Shown in pieces: positions 12,145 to 24,400 of a DNA stretch of 64,000 bases. Within the stretch, counting starts at the first letter, position 1, and every line of letters starts with the position of its first letter. The notes under the pieces were generated by a model that worked only from the letters and a program-made list of their open reading frames with translations, had not been told where the DNA came from and made no database searches. Source of the stretch: Chloranthus sessilifolius (taxonomy: Eukaryota > Streptophyta > Magnoliopsida > Chloranthales > Chloranthaceae); assembly GCA_021018995.1 (NCBI GenBank), contig CM037590.1:37946287-38010286 (forward strand). The letters run 5' to 3'. A program made the translations under genes and the position numbers.

Positions 12145-12325
12145 ATGGTTGAGCGATAGCTCAATTGATATCCTTTTTCCTTGTGGACCCAACAAGTCAT
12201 GGGTTCTAATCTCTATGCCTGCAGGTGCTGTCACAAAATGGATATTCTCTGTGTGCAAATTTGCATGGACACTACATCGGAGCTGTATTTCTTCTTTCAT
12301 TCCTCGCATGTGAGGATAACCGAGG
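12145..12325 (+). mobile_element. tRNA-derived SINE-like element
   Basis: An A-box-like stretch (gatagctcaattgatatcc, near 12153) and a B-box-like stretch (gggttctaatctc, near 12203) lie about 45 bp apart, as in a tRNA-type RNA polymerase III promoter. The 3' body has no tRNA fold, so it is a SINE relic and not a tRNA gene. A related copy lies in reverse at 13130-13260. Confidence 0.5.
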
Positions 12326-12970
12326 TGTGACAATTAAAAAGTTATTAAATAATGTAAATAATTAGAAAATAAGAAACACGAGTGCAATGCATGTGAAGGG
12401 GAAAAATAACAAAAGAATAAAAAATTAATTTAAAATGGGTAAAGGTAGTTTGGAACTAATAATCAAGTAACTTACCTAGTCTCTCATTACTTCTTGTCAC
12501 GTGACACTCAAATCACATAATGGGGTTTCATATAAAAGTGTCTCTCATTAATTTAAAAGGGGTAAAGGTAGTTGATGATCATAACTGCTGTGCTAAAGAA
12601 AATCAAAATATAAAGTATAAATATATCCGATCAATAAAGTCAACTAAACGGTAAAAGAATGTTTGACTTCATTGTTCATTTTTTATACAATTGACACCAA
12701 CTATATAATTATATATTTTATCATAATAGTTATGATCATTGAGCCGCTCTTTATGTGACACATCATCATGTGATTGAGTGTTAGGTGACAACAAACTAAT
12801 ATGGGTCTAAGAAAGTTATTTAGTCCTTAGTACCAAGCTACCTTTATCAAATTAAATGTTGTTTAATTTAAATTGTATACTCCAACAATCAACAAATATT
12901 CTAATGCATATTGGAGTCGATCAAGACTATTCACGTACATCTATACCTTTTTATTTTTTATGATGCTATA

Positions 12971-13106
12971 CAGCATTGACAAACTGAATGTGCCTTATAT
13001 ATCGTATAGAGTAAGACAGCTGAGGAATAAATCCCACACAGCATTGACAAATTGAACATGCCTTATATATTGTATAGAGTAAGACAGTTGAGGAATAAAT
13101 CTCACA
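12971..13106. repeat. 68-bp direct tandem repeat, two units
   Basis: The segment starting cagcattgacaaa occurs at 12971-13038 and again at 13039-13106, about 90% identical by eye, including the shared words ccttatatat and gaggaataaat. Confidence 0.85.
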
Positions 13107-13129
13107 CAACAAAGCATCACTCATATTGA

Positions 13130-13260
13130 GTGACATGTGGGAGAATAAGTTCCAAGTAACAATATAAGAAAGGAAGTGAATGTGGAGTATGGAATCCCCA
13201 CCCTCAAGCCACACAAAAGAGGGAGGATATCAACTGAGCTACAATTCAATTGGTTACATC
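13130..13260 (-). mobile_element. tRNA-derived SINE-like element, reverse copy
   Basis: Read on the - strand it shows tagctcagttgatatcc (A-box-like), as in the copy at 12145, followed by a weak B-box. The ends are not resolved. Confidence 0.4.
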
Positions 13261-14341
13261 AACACCTCTTAGAATTAAAGTTAAGGGGTATTAAACTTAC
13301 TAGTTTAAATAATATTATATTTAACATGAATTAAAGTAAAAGTGTACTAAGCATAATGGTTTAAATAATCTTATATTTAATAAGTCGACGTCAAGGTAAC
13401 CATCATTGAAGCTGATGCATAGTCGTCAAGTTACATCTATTACTGAAAGCGTCTACTACTGAAAGTACTGACTTATTATTTCAAATTATTAGGGGCACTC
13501 ATTTTTTTGATTTTTTCATAAAATATGCATCCGCTCATATTACTAGAAATACTCACTTTTTCTTCCCTCAGCTGAAATCCTAAATTAAAACCCTCTTAAA
13601 ATCTATTTGAAGGCCATCCGAAATCCATCGGCAAGTCGTAAGGATGATGACAAAGACTTGTTCTTCATCTTTAGCTCCGGAAAGTCGCATTAACAATCGA
13701 GATGACTTCTTCTCCTTTCTTACCTCCGAACGTTTTAGTTTCAAGTAGGTTTCAGACTCACCGCCGGAGCTCTGGGAAAGAAGTTACGAGCGAACGCCCA
13801 CGTACGAATAACTGGGAGTGCCCTTTTTCGGGCTAAGCGAAAGATGAGGGACTTTTCCTTTGCACGTGCGAGCCTAAGTACTTTAGGTGCTATTAGGCTA
13901 ATAGAGTAGTGTTACAGCAACACCATTCATATTATAGCCACACCACTCAAATAAATAAAAAATTGTTAAATTCTTTAAATCAAGCGATGGAGATTGGTTT
14001 TGGTCTCACACTTTCCTTTAATAGATCTTATGATCATGGTCCTATAATAAGATGATCTCAAGCTCTATTGTGTGAAAGAGTGGGGCGAAAAATCATCTCC
14101 CATCATCTAATTCAAAGCAATCAACCATAAACGGTCTTAGATGCATAATGAGAGCTCACTTGGGTAAACAGATCACAGAAGGTTTACCTTAGGCTTCCAC
14201 TTGTCGGGTTAAGAGGCTGCCTTCTCTGTTTCGTAGGCGAGTTCTAGTTTAAGTAGGTAGTTTTATGTTTTTTTCCCTCATTTTATGCCCCCTATATTTG
14301 GTTGCTCTATTCGAAGTTTCGAACACTTTCACTGAACATCA
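13261..14341 (+). promoter_or_regulatory. Upstream region of POLL
   Basis: This is about 1.1 kb between the SINE relic and the POLL start codon. The first 300 bp are very AT-rich; 13600-13870 is richer in GC and could include the promoter or 5' UTR. A tctatattcg-like TATA candidate is not convincing (ctatatttgg near 14291 is the nearest). No other gene is visible. Confidence 0.3.
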
Positions 14342-14458
14342 ATGGCGCCGCCCAAGGCCACGAAAAAGAGAACCCCTCCTTCTTCAGAACCTGAAGGAAT
14401 GTTCTCTGGGATGTTTGTCTTCTTAATCGAAAATGGAGTTCAAGCACGAAGATTACAG
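14342..14458 (+). CDS. POLL: POLL exon 1 (start codon, BRCT start)
   Basis: This exon has 39 codons in phase 0. The start is chosen because [20 protein letters not shown] matches the basic N-terminus of plant Pol lambda directly before the BRCT domain. The donor is caggtatttt. Confidence 0.9.
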
Positions 14459-17400
14459 GTATTTTACATTCTATCCTTTTCACTCCATGTCTTTGTTCCG
14501 CTATCTTACAACATATTGTATGTAGATTTAGTTCCATGTTGTGGTAACAGGGAAAATTTCAAAAAAACGCTGAACTTTCACCCCCGATATTACTAACACA
14601 CGTACACTATTGATATTGTCAAATTAGCACCGGAATAAATCATAAATTCATCAACTAGACCCCTGCAGTCAAATCCCGTTAATATGTGAAGAAATCATAA
14701 GTTCGCCCCTGCGACAACCCTGTACCAGCTGTACGTCAACTCAGCCTTTTCCGTTTGCATATTCAGGGGAGTTGACGGCAGAGGTCTAGTTGATGAATTT
14801 ATGATTTCTTCGGGTGCTAATTTGACAATATCAATAGAGTAGGTGTGTTAGTGATATCGGGTGAAAGGTCAGGGTATTTTTTTGAAAATTTTCCTAACAA
14901 ATAACAAAGACCCATATGTCTGTTTTGAGAAATCATAGTTCCTCTTTGGGAAATGTTTTGTGGGGTTTGATTTAAAAACAGGGAAGAACCATATGTTCCA
15001 GGAAGTTGCATTTGTAAACTAAAAGGTAAATTATTATTATTATTATTATTATTTTTTTTTTGTGTGTGCGTGTGTGTGTGTTTGTAGATGATGTTTATAA
15101 GGTAATGAACTTATGACCATATAATTTAAATACCCACTATTTTTGCACACTTTTATGTTTCTCACGTTATATTATCTATTTAATTATAATTCCGGGATCA
15201 AAACCAAATACCCAGATTCCTTTGTTCTGAAAAGACTAAAGATTTGTTAGAAACTAATATATTTTATTTGGATATGTGCGGTAGTTATAGATACTAACTC
15301 GTTATATCATAGGTAACAAAGGTATTGTTTGTGTTAATAGAGGTTGTTCTAGGCTCTTGATGTGCCACACTATTTATAACGGTGGCAATTCGTTTTAACT
15401 CTTTTTGAATGCGACTAAGCTCGCCTACCCAACCAGCGATAGATGTTTCAGTGGCGGGTATGGATGCAGAAATTGGTGTGGATTCTTCCATTTGCAAAGT
15501 AATAATTTTTTAAGCATATGCCTTTTAGATGTACAAAAGGCCAAAGTTCTATTATGATACTATCTCAGAAAATCATTACGACTGCGCATGGCATAGCTCT
15601 CTGCTAGCCCCCGTCATAGCAGAGTTCACCTGCTTTAGCAGGTTCCCATCCTCTTTGCTAACATCTCGCTGCCTGCTTTAGCAGGTACCCCTTCTCTTTG
15701 ATAACTCCTTGCATAACAAGAATTTATGCAAGAATTACCTGTTAAGTAGTTTTACCCTCCTCTCTACTCACTCTTTGATAGAGCAGATTTTATTTGCTCT
15801 GGTGGGGAGCTAGTAGAGAGCAGGGAGGTTGCTAGTAGAGCATATAAATCCTCCTTTGCAGGGAGTTAGAAAAGAGAATGGGAACGAACTAAAGCAGGCG
15901 AACTCCGTTGTGGCAGGGGCTAGCAAAGAGCTATGCCATACGCATCCTACATCACCACAGGTTATAGAAAAGCAAAAGTTTGGTACTTGTCACCATATAT
16001 AATTTACAAAAAGTAACATCTCATACATATCCATAGAAAAAAATGAAACACTCTATACAACACTAAGTCAACACCGAGTCCAAAACGGGTTTAGACGCAC
16101 TGCAAAGTGGATCCCCAACGTTTCAATTTGGACATCAAAATTACAAAATTTAAAATCTTCTTATGGTGAACAATGATATGCATAGTTAAGATCTCTACAT
16201 AGTTTCCTTTCTCTTTTTTTTTTTCCTGAATTCTCTGATGGTAATGAAGCGAATCCAAAATACGGGGGAAGTCCTTAGGCTTGTCCTCGAGAAGACCCTT
16301 CACACTTTCTTCATCAGAGTCGGAACTTATTTCGATGATTGGAACACTGTAAGCAACCTCTATTATTTCCCCAACTTCCTCATCGGAGTCGGCTCCCAGT
16401 TTTTTGGGTTCATCATCGGAAGAGGCAGCTGGGTCATCCGGCTCAGGCTGAGATAAATGTCGTCGTTTTTGTTAGAAATTTCAATTACTTCAGATGGTGT
16501 ATAATAGGGTTCTGGTTACGTTGGTATTGCCTAAGTTTCTAAAGGACTCGGACAAAAGTGAAATACTATCTTGGTTGGATTGTAGAGGCATGCCAGGTCC
16601 TTTCATTACTTGGGACAGCGTACATGGATGCCTGGCATAACTTTCCCTTGCCGTTTGACACGTTCTTGCCATTTTCTAATCCCCGAAAAAAGAACACCCA
16701 AGTTATATTCTACAAAGGACAATAATTTGATTTGCAACTTATGGGTCCATAACCGAAGGTTTCTTAGGATTTCGCAAACTTGGATCTGATATCAAACTGT
16801 CCCGCCTCATGCCCCGGAAGCCGGTCTCATGCCAGGCTCGGAACGTGAACGAAACAGCTTGGAATCATAATCATAAGCCATGACAAAAAGGGAACTTTTT
16901 GTTTATATATAACGATATTTACATGGTAACTTTTTACAAAATACATTGTTTCTCGTTAAGCTCACGAAAGAAAAGTAACTCCTGGTTTCTCGACTCGTCT
17001 ATGGAATCCTCAATGGTTTCCTAACGTTTCGCAGCTTCAGAGTTTCTCGGTTCTTCACTTGAAATAACTTAGTAATGGGCTGAGTGACAAGTCACCCAAC
17101 AAATAACCCCCTACCGCTGGAACCTTTTAATAACTTGAGTATTCACTTCAATAGGGAGCAAATAACATTTAAAGATAGCGACTGCACGTGAGTCCAATTG
17201 CTTTCCTCTTTTTGTTATCTTTTTCAAATTCTAATACTATTTTAGATGGTCGCTTCAATTCATTAATCAATGATGTTTTTCACCCCTTTTTGGGTTTGTA
17301 GATTATGATTGTATGGTGGTGGCGGGTTTTTTGGTCCCAATTGTTGTGGTGGGCCACTTTTGTTTTGTTATCAAGAACATTTTTATATTTGATGTATCTC

Positions 17401-18450
17401 CGAAAAAAAATTGTGCATTTCTGTCATTAGATTTGGAAGCAGAAGCTGTCGCAAATGGGTGCTGAGATTGAGGATCGCCTTTCAAAGAGAGTTACTCACA
17501 TTTTTGCTATGGACTTGAATGCTATTCAACAAGCGAGTCGTGATCGTATGAAGCATCTTAAAAGAGTGAGTGCTAGAATTTTCCATTTCTTATTGCATAC
17601 TCAAGGGTGTTTTGTCTTGATTGAATGGTTGCTTGGATACACCAATTGCCCAACGCAGGCACGCTAAGCTACCATGGTTACACTTGTATACACCACCGTG
17701 CATCTCTCTTGCAACATCCAAAGCTCATGTTGGCGTGACATGGTACAATGGCCTCCAAGCACCGTTATAGGCTCACATCTAAAACCTTATGATTAAAGTT
17801 CAAAATCTTGGTTTTCCAATACATATCGGCCAGCTTTAAAACCAATACGTATTGGATGATACATAACTATATTTGGATGATACATTGGTATGAATCGACT
17901 GAAACATATTGGTATGTATCGGTCGATGCATTCAATGTATCGACCCAGTCGGTACGTATCGGATGATTCGTATTGGGTCTGGAAGATAGTTTGACCCATG
18001 CTTATGGGATCATTGAGGCACTGTCTACTATGTTGAGGCCTGTCATGTATGCCGTAGCCTTTGTGACTTGACCGTTTTGTAGATATTGTGACTACCCATT
18101 AGCTACAATGCCACTTGACCACTTGACTAGCCCACAACTTAGCAAACCTGTTTCACGCCCCACATACATGCCCCACGCCTTAGAAACTGTGCCACGTGTC
18201 TCATTCTCGTGCCTACATACACACACCTCAATGCATTGCGGTGTAGATTCGAGGCCTCGTGCTCCTATGCTAGTGACAAACATGTGCCTCTGCTCATTGA
18301 GGGTTGTCGCTCTGTGACAATGAGCACACGTGTACACACATATACGTGCATACATACATAGAAAGAGTAGGGCTTGGGCCTGTTGGAAGGTTGAAAATAC
18401 TGCAACCTCAAGGTCGCAAGTTCAAGCCAACTTACCCATAGAAAAACATT

Positions 18451-18487
<37 letters not shown>

Positions 18488-21400
18488 TAATGGTTTTGAC
18501 TTAATTTATTTTTCTTGCAAAATTTAGCATATGCTTGATATTTAACTTATATTTTATTTTTATAGTTTCATCAAACTGAAAAGAAAATCCTATGCTCACA
18601 AATAATACAAAAGTAATTCTAATTGTATCCATTGTTTTAGGCGTCTATAATGTTTCTACATGGCTTGTGCCCTCCTGATTTTGTACTCGCTGAAACTTGA
18701 GGTATATTTATGTTGGACGAGACAAATTTTTATTATCAGCAAAGCAAAAACTATAAGTAGAGAAAAAAGAATACATATCCTTGCCAAGCTACGAGGACAA
18801 CGAACCCAAAGAAAAACAACTAACAAAACAAGAAACGCAACAAAATGCAAAAAAGCACCCAAGAACCAAAAATAAGCCTAGAACACAGAGAGAAAACAGC
18901 AGAGGAAAGCCGGACAGGCTGGGACTTGGACATGCTAAATCACCTTCAGATCAATCTCTTATCTCCAGCAACTGTACATCCATATCAAGCAACACCAACT
19001 CAACCAGTTTCTAGCATTTTACATGACAAAAGTGATAGGTTTCCTAGTCCTTCAGAAAACCTTGTCGTATCTTTCAAGCCAAATGGCTGAAAGGACGACT
19101 ATCAACATGGATCTGTATAAAGATCTCTTAATTCCACTGAAACTGCCTGTCCCATGGAGCTAAGAGGTCCCCCCAAGACTTCAAAAGACCCAACCAAAGG
19201 ATCAAAATCTTGGTTTTCTGATACATATCATCCACCATCAACACCGAGGCGATGTGTCTTGGGTATTTCTCCATACATTTAATGTATCGATGATACAATG
19301 GATACATTATATGTATTGTGTATGTATCATCGATACATACCCAATGTATTGTGTACCAATAGTGTTCAATACCGATATGTATTAGACGTTACATATTGGT
19401 ATCATCCGAGATTTTGAACCATGGACTAAACAAACCCAAACTGCTTTTAAAATCATGCCCAAATCTCTTTCGGGTACCAACAATGAATAAACAAGTGGTC
19501 AGCTGATTCAGCATCTTCCAAACACATTATGCATCTATTGCACACTCTCTTACCTCTCTTCAAAATTGATCGACCTTAAGGATTCTTCCCTAAGCTAGGG
19601 TCCAATGGAAGAAACAAATTCTATGGGGTGCACACCCTTTCCATACCAAAACCCAGTTGTGAAACAACAAGGATTGATGAATCAGGAATTGAATTGAAAA
19701 ATACCTTTATTTTCAACCGTCCACACCCGCGTGTCTTCTCTTATTTGGTTTGAAATATAATTACTAATAGGATCCAAGATCTCCACCAGTAAAAAATAAT
19801 ATCATTGTCCTTATGATTTCTCCCAGTCCGTATATGCCACACAATCTCTTTACCAACACAACTATAGATTTCCATAATCAAAGCCTTCTGGTTCAACAAG
19901 TGTTTTAAATAACTTATAACACTAAACACATCCATCAAGGTTGAGTCACCTAGCCACATGTTTTTCCAAAACCAAATTGTCTCCTTTACCTTAACCATAT
20001 CTGATGCACAGATCAAAATCCTTCTTCACAAAACAAACCCATCTCCACCAAGCCGATGCCCTCGCTCTTCTACTATTTTCTTACCCCAATCATTATCAAC
20101 ACTGGCATATTTACTAATTACGACCTGAACCCACAAATCTGCTCTCTCCATCTGCCATTTCCATTTAACCAAGAGGGCTCTATTCATACCACCCACCCTA
20201 CGGATACTAGCTCCCCTTCCTTTTTGAAAATGACACCTCTCAGTTTACTGGGTTGTTACACTTATCCTTTCCCTTTCCTTCCATAGAAGTTCCTTCCAAT
20301 TTACTCAAGTCGATCAATGACTGCCATAGGGCATCTAAATATGGACATGAAATAGACCGGGAGATTAGTAAGCGCAGTTTAACAAGCACAAGTCTACCTC
20401 CAACACATAGCTAGTTCCCTTTCCAAACCACAACCCTATTTAAATCTCTGCACAACCGGCTTCCAATGCGTCACATTCAATTTTCCCAAATACTTCTCCA
20501 TGAGAGGAACTTTAGGAGTTAGGAATCTACTCTTCACTCTTTCCTATAAACAATAAATGTAGCTCAACTCGCACTTGCCGAGTTTGAATGAAACGGCAGC
20601 ACTTCCCCAGATCTAGTAAAGCTTGGATTGATGGAAAAGAAACTTACGATTGCTGATTTCCTACTTCTTACTCGATGGTGGTATTAGGCGGGAGAGCGAA
20701 CAATGTCCTAGACTAGGTAGAAGACTATCCTATGAAGCAACGACAAGCCAAGATAAGTAGAGGACAAGGAATTTACACTGCACCAATATCTCTAGCCAAA
20801 GAAGCTACAAGCATCTCATCACACCTAGTCCCAAGAGCCTCATCTTGTGGAAATTAATTTTATGCCCGAATCGCCTCATAGATCAAATCACCATAATATA
20901 TGGCGATTTACTAGTATAAGCCCTATAATAGATCATTTTGTTTTCCGCAAACTGGAGATAGTGACCGACATCCAGTACATAGCAACATCAAAACCCGAGA
21001 AATAGCCAAGGTTAACCCCCTCTAGAGTGATCTACTAGAAGCCTCTCCCACCATGTTGAAAAGGAAAGGGGATAGAGGGCTCCCTTGTCTTCTAGAGCTT
21101 TTCAAGTATTCCTTTGGGGTACCTTTTACCATAATTGAGAACCAAGCCGTCGAATAACAAGCTTTCATCCACCATCTCCATCTATCACCAAACCTAAACC
21201 TCAACATCATGTAATCCAGGAAACCCCAATGTATTTCGTCATATTCTTTTTCTATATCAATCTTGTAAATAATACTTGACTTCTTACTCTTGTGGTGAGA
21301 GTCAATAGCCTCGTGAGATTTCACCGTGACATCCTACAACTGCCTTCCTTGGACAGAGGCGCTTAAGAGGCCAAAATCATAGTTCCCATGCGAGGTCTTA

Positions 21401-24400
21401 GCTCACTTTGACCAATATTTTACGAACATTACTTAACGAATTATAGGTTTAAAATCTTTGATTTCCTTTGCTCCCTTCTTATTCGAGTAAAAGAGATAAA
21501 AATAGAGTTCATCACCTGCCCCATAAAGCTACTAGAGTGGAACTCAGGAAAAAACCCACAAGTCGTCCTCGAGAACCTCCAAAAAGCATATAAAACTTTT
21601 CGTATGAAACTCATCGGGCCTGGTCGCCGTAATTTTTAAATTTGTCGGATTTAAAGATAGCTCTTTTCTCCTCCTCCTCAAACTTCCTCTCAATATCAAC
21701 ACTAACGCTCTAAGGAATGGTAACGAAGATGACGCCATTAACATGGGATGGAACCATCCCTCATCTTTATAAACATCTTCATAGAAACAATCAATCTCCA
21801 CCCCGATTTCCTCCTCTAGGCTTAGCATTGTACCTAGTTTTTAACTCTGCCTTCTCCACATTCTCCTCCAAGGAGAGAGACCTCCCTTCTTCCATAAGGT
21901 CTAACCTTCGGATTTTAACAACCATATCTTCTTTAACTTTGGAAACAACCCCAAAACATTGTAAAATTCCACTTTTTTTTTATATCTCATCTTTTCAATT
22001 TCTTTAGCTTAGTCACCGCCCGGAAAGCTGCCATTCTAATGACCTCATCATATCTCCGCCAAGTGCCAACTAGACTCTTAAACTCCTCATCCTGAAGCCA
22101 CATGTTTTCAAAAGGAGAAGGGGAATTTTCCTCCAGGAGCACACTTTAAGCAATTGGAACATGAACCAACACGGGCTTTATGAGCCTCTCCGAGAGTACA
22201 TTGGGAATGTGGAAAATAATAAACTAAGAACTTAATAGAATAAATACCCATTTAGTTATTAGAGAGAGAAGAAGAGGAAGAGGGAGAGAAAACAAAGCAC
22301 AATAACACTAATGGGCTAAATTGTTAATATTGAGATAATCAAAGTGTTATAAGTAAGACTTTTTATATAGAGTAACACATAAGTGGACAAATTTTGTTTA
22401 TACAATGCGGGACTAAACTATAATACTAACTCTAACATAATGTCTCCAACACTAGACACTAACACACTACATACCATAATTAACATATTATCTCCAACAG
22501 TTCCCTCAAGTTGGAGCATCCACGACATTGATGTCCTACTTGCCCACAAATATAAAGGATATGTCTATATCATCTCCCCCGACTTGATATGGTCATACCA
22601 CAACCTCTTGCACCAAAGTGTCCAAGAACCACAAACAACAGCGTCACCCACAACCTGGCACACTTTGCACTTAAGTAGTCATGGTACACACCATGATCCA
22701 AGCAAGTGACAAAGACTTATTCTACAGATGTTGTTCTTGGCACTACGACTTAACCATAAGGTCAAGACAATGACGACAACAACATCACAGTGGACAAGAT
22801 AGTATACAACAAAAACATAATTGACAATCAGGACAAGATGGCATCATCGGCCTCTGTCTCAATTGGGTAACCTCTCATAGATGATTTGGCCCTAGCTGCC
22901 TTAGTCGTGGAATGCTTTAAGAAATTTGAGAATGTCACAGGGTACTAAATTGTCTCCTTGCTTCTTACAATCACGTGATTTAGTTTTGCACTAGAACTCC
23001 TCCCAATTTTTACAACTTAATTTATATTTTTGGAAGAGGAATGAGAAACCTCTTCAATTATAGAGAATTAAAGGATATTTGGAATTAAATTTTGTTAATG
23101 AAACGTATGTTACCAAATATCATTAGTCCCTTAAGAAGCCATTCAGTGTTCTGATGCTCCATGTTGCCTGTTGCAGAATGTATTTCTATATCAGTGGTTA
23201 GAAGACAGCTTGAAAGTAGGAGAAAAAGTGAGTGAGGATCCATATCGTCTAGAAATAGAGACAGGAAGGGTGAATGAATCAGGGAAATCTATTTTTGGAA
23301 GAGGAATGAGAAACCTCTTCAATTATAGAGAATTAAAGGATATTTGGAATTAAACTTTGTTACTGATACATATGTTACCAAATATCGTTAGTCCTTTAAG
23401 AAGCCATTCAGTGTTCTGATACTCCATGTTGCCTGTTGCAGAATGTACTTCTATATCAGTGGTTAGAAGACAGCTTGAAAGTAGGAGAAAAAGTGAGTGA
23501 GGATCCATATCGTCTAGAAATAGAGTCAGGAGGGGTGAATGAATCAGGGAAATCTTTGGATGCCTCTAAACTTGACAAAGTCAACCATTCAGTTGATGAG
23601 TCATCACAATACAAAAGGCCCAGAGTTTCTCCTCAGGAGTCAAAATTTTCAGGCGCAATGAGTACAGAATGTAACAGGAATATGGGTGATTTAGGCATTG
23701 GTCAATTTCCAGAAGCAGAGCATCAACTTGAGGATACGATTTCTGAAGATGATTATGCAAGAATCCAGTATAATCCTGATGCTGCAAAATCTAGCATGAA
23801 TGTTATGGATGCTTCAAATAAGGAAGTACATTTCAATATCCATTATTAAAATTAATTTTTGAAGTTTTTCGTTCCTCGTTGATTTCAATTGGCTCAATTC
23901 TTTGCTGTTCAAGCAACTGGTACCACTTTGTTTCAATAGCAGAGCAGCTTAAGGGGATATGTATATGTCAGTCTGTCTCAACTGCTTTACCTATGCTCCT
24001 AGGAAGCTATACTATTGTCTTTTTCTTACATACTTCATGAAGTAGCTGAAGTGTTCCTCTTAACTTTCCATGTTTAGGTTGGCGCTTCAGAGTCATCCTT
24101 GCTTTATAATCCACCAGATATGAACAAAAATATTACCGAAATTTTTGGAAAGCTTATCAACATATATAGAGGTAAATCTGCTGTGAAGGGAGATTTATTT
24201 TGTCCTCGTGTATGTTTTTGTATAGTTTATATTCCCTCACATCTTGGATTTGATATGTGGTACTTGGTCACAAAAGCGCTTGGGGAGGACCGGAGGTCAT
24301 TCAGCTATTACAAAGCTATCCCGGTTATTGAAAAATTACCTTTCAAAATTACAAGTGTCGATCAAGTCAAACACCTGCCTGCAATTGGGAAGTCGATGCA

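Noticed and set aside
12145-12325. Possible tRNA gene
   Set aside because: The A and B boxes are present, but no acceptor stem or cloverleaf can be drawn.
12070-12333. Frames of 77-87 codons on both strands
   Set aside because: They overlap the tRNA-derived SINE, whose A and B boxes explain the sequence better.
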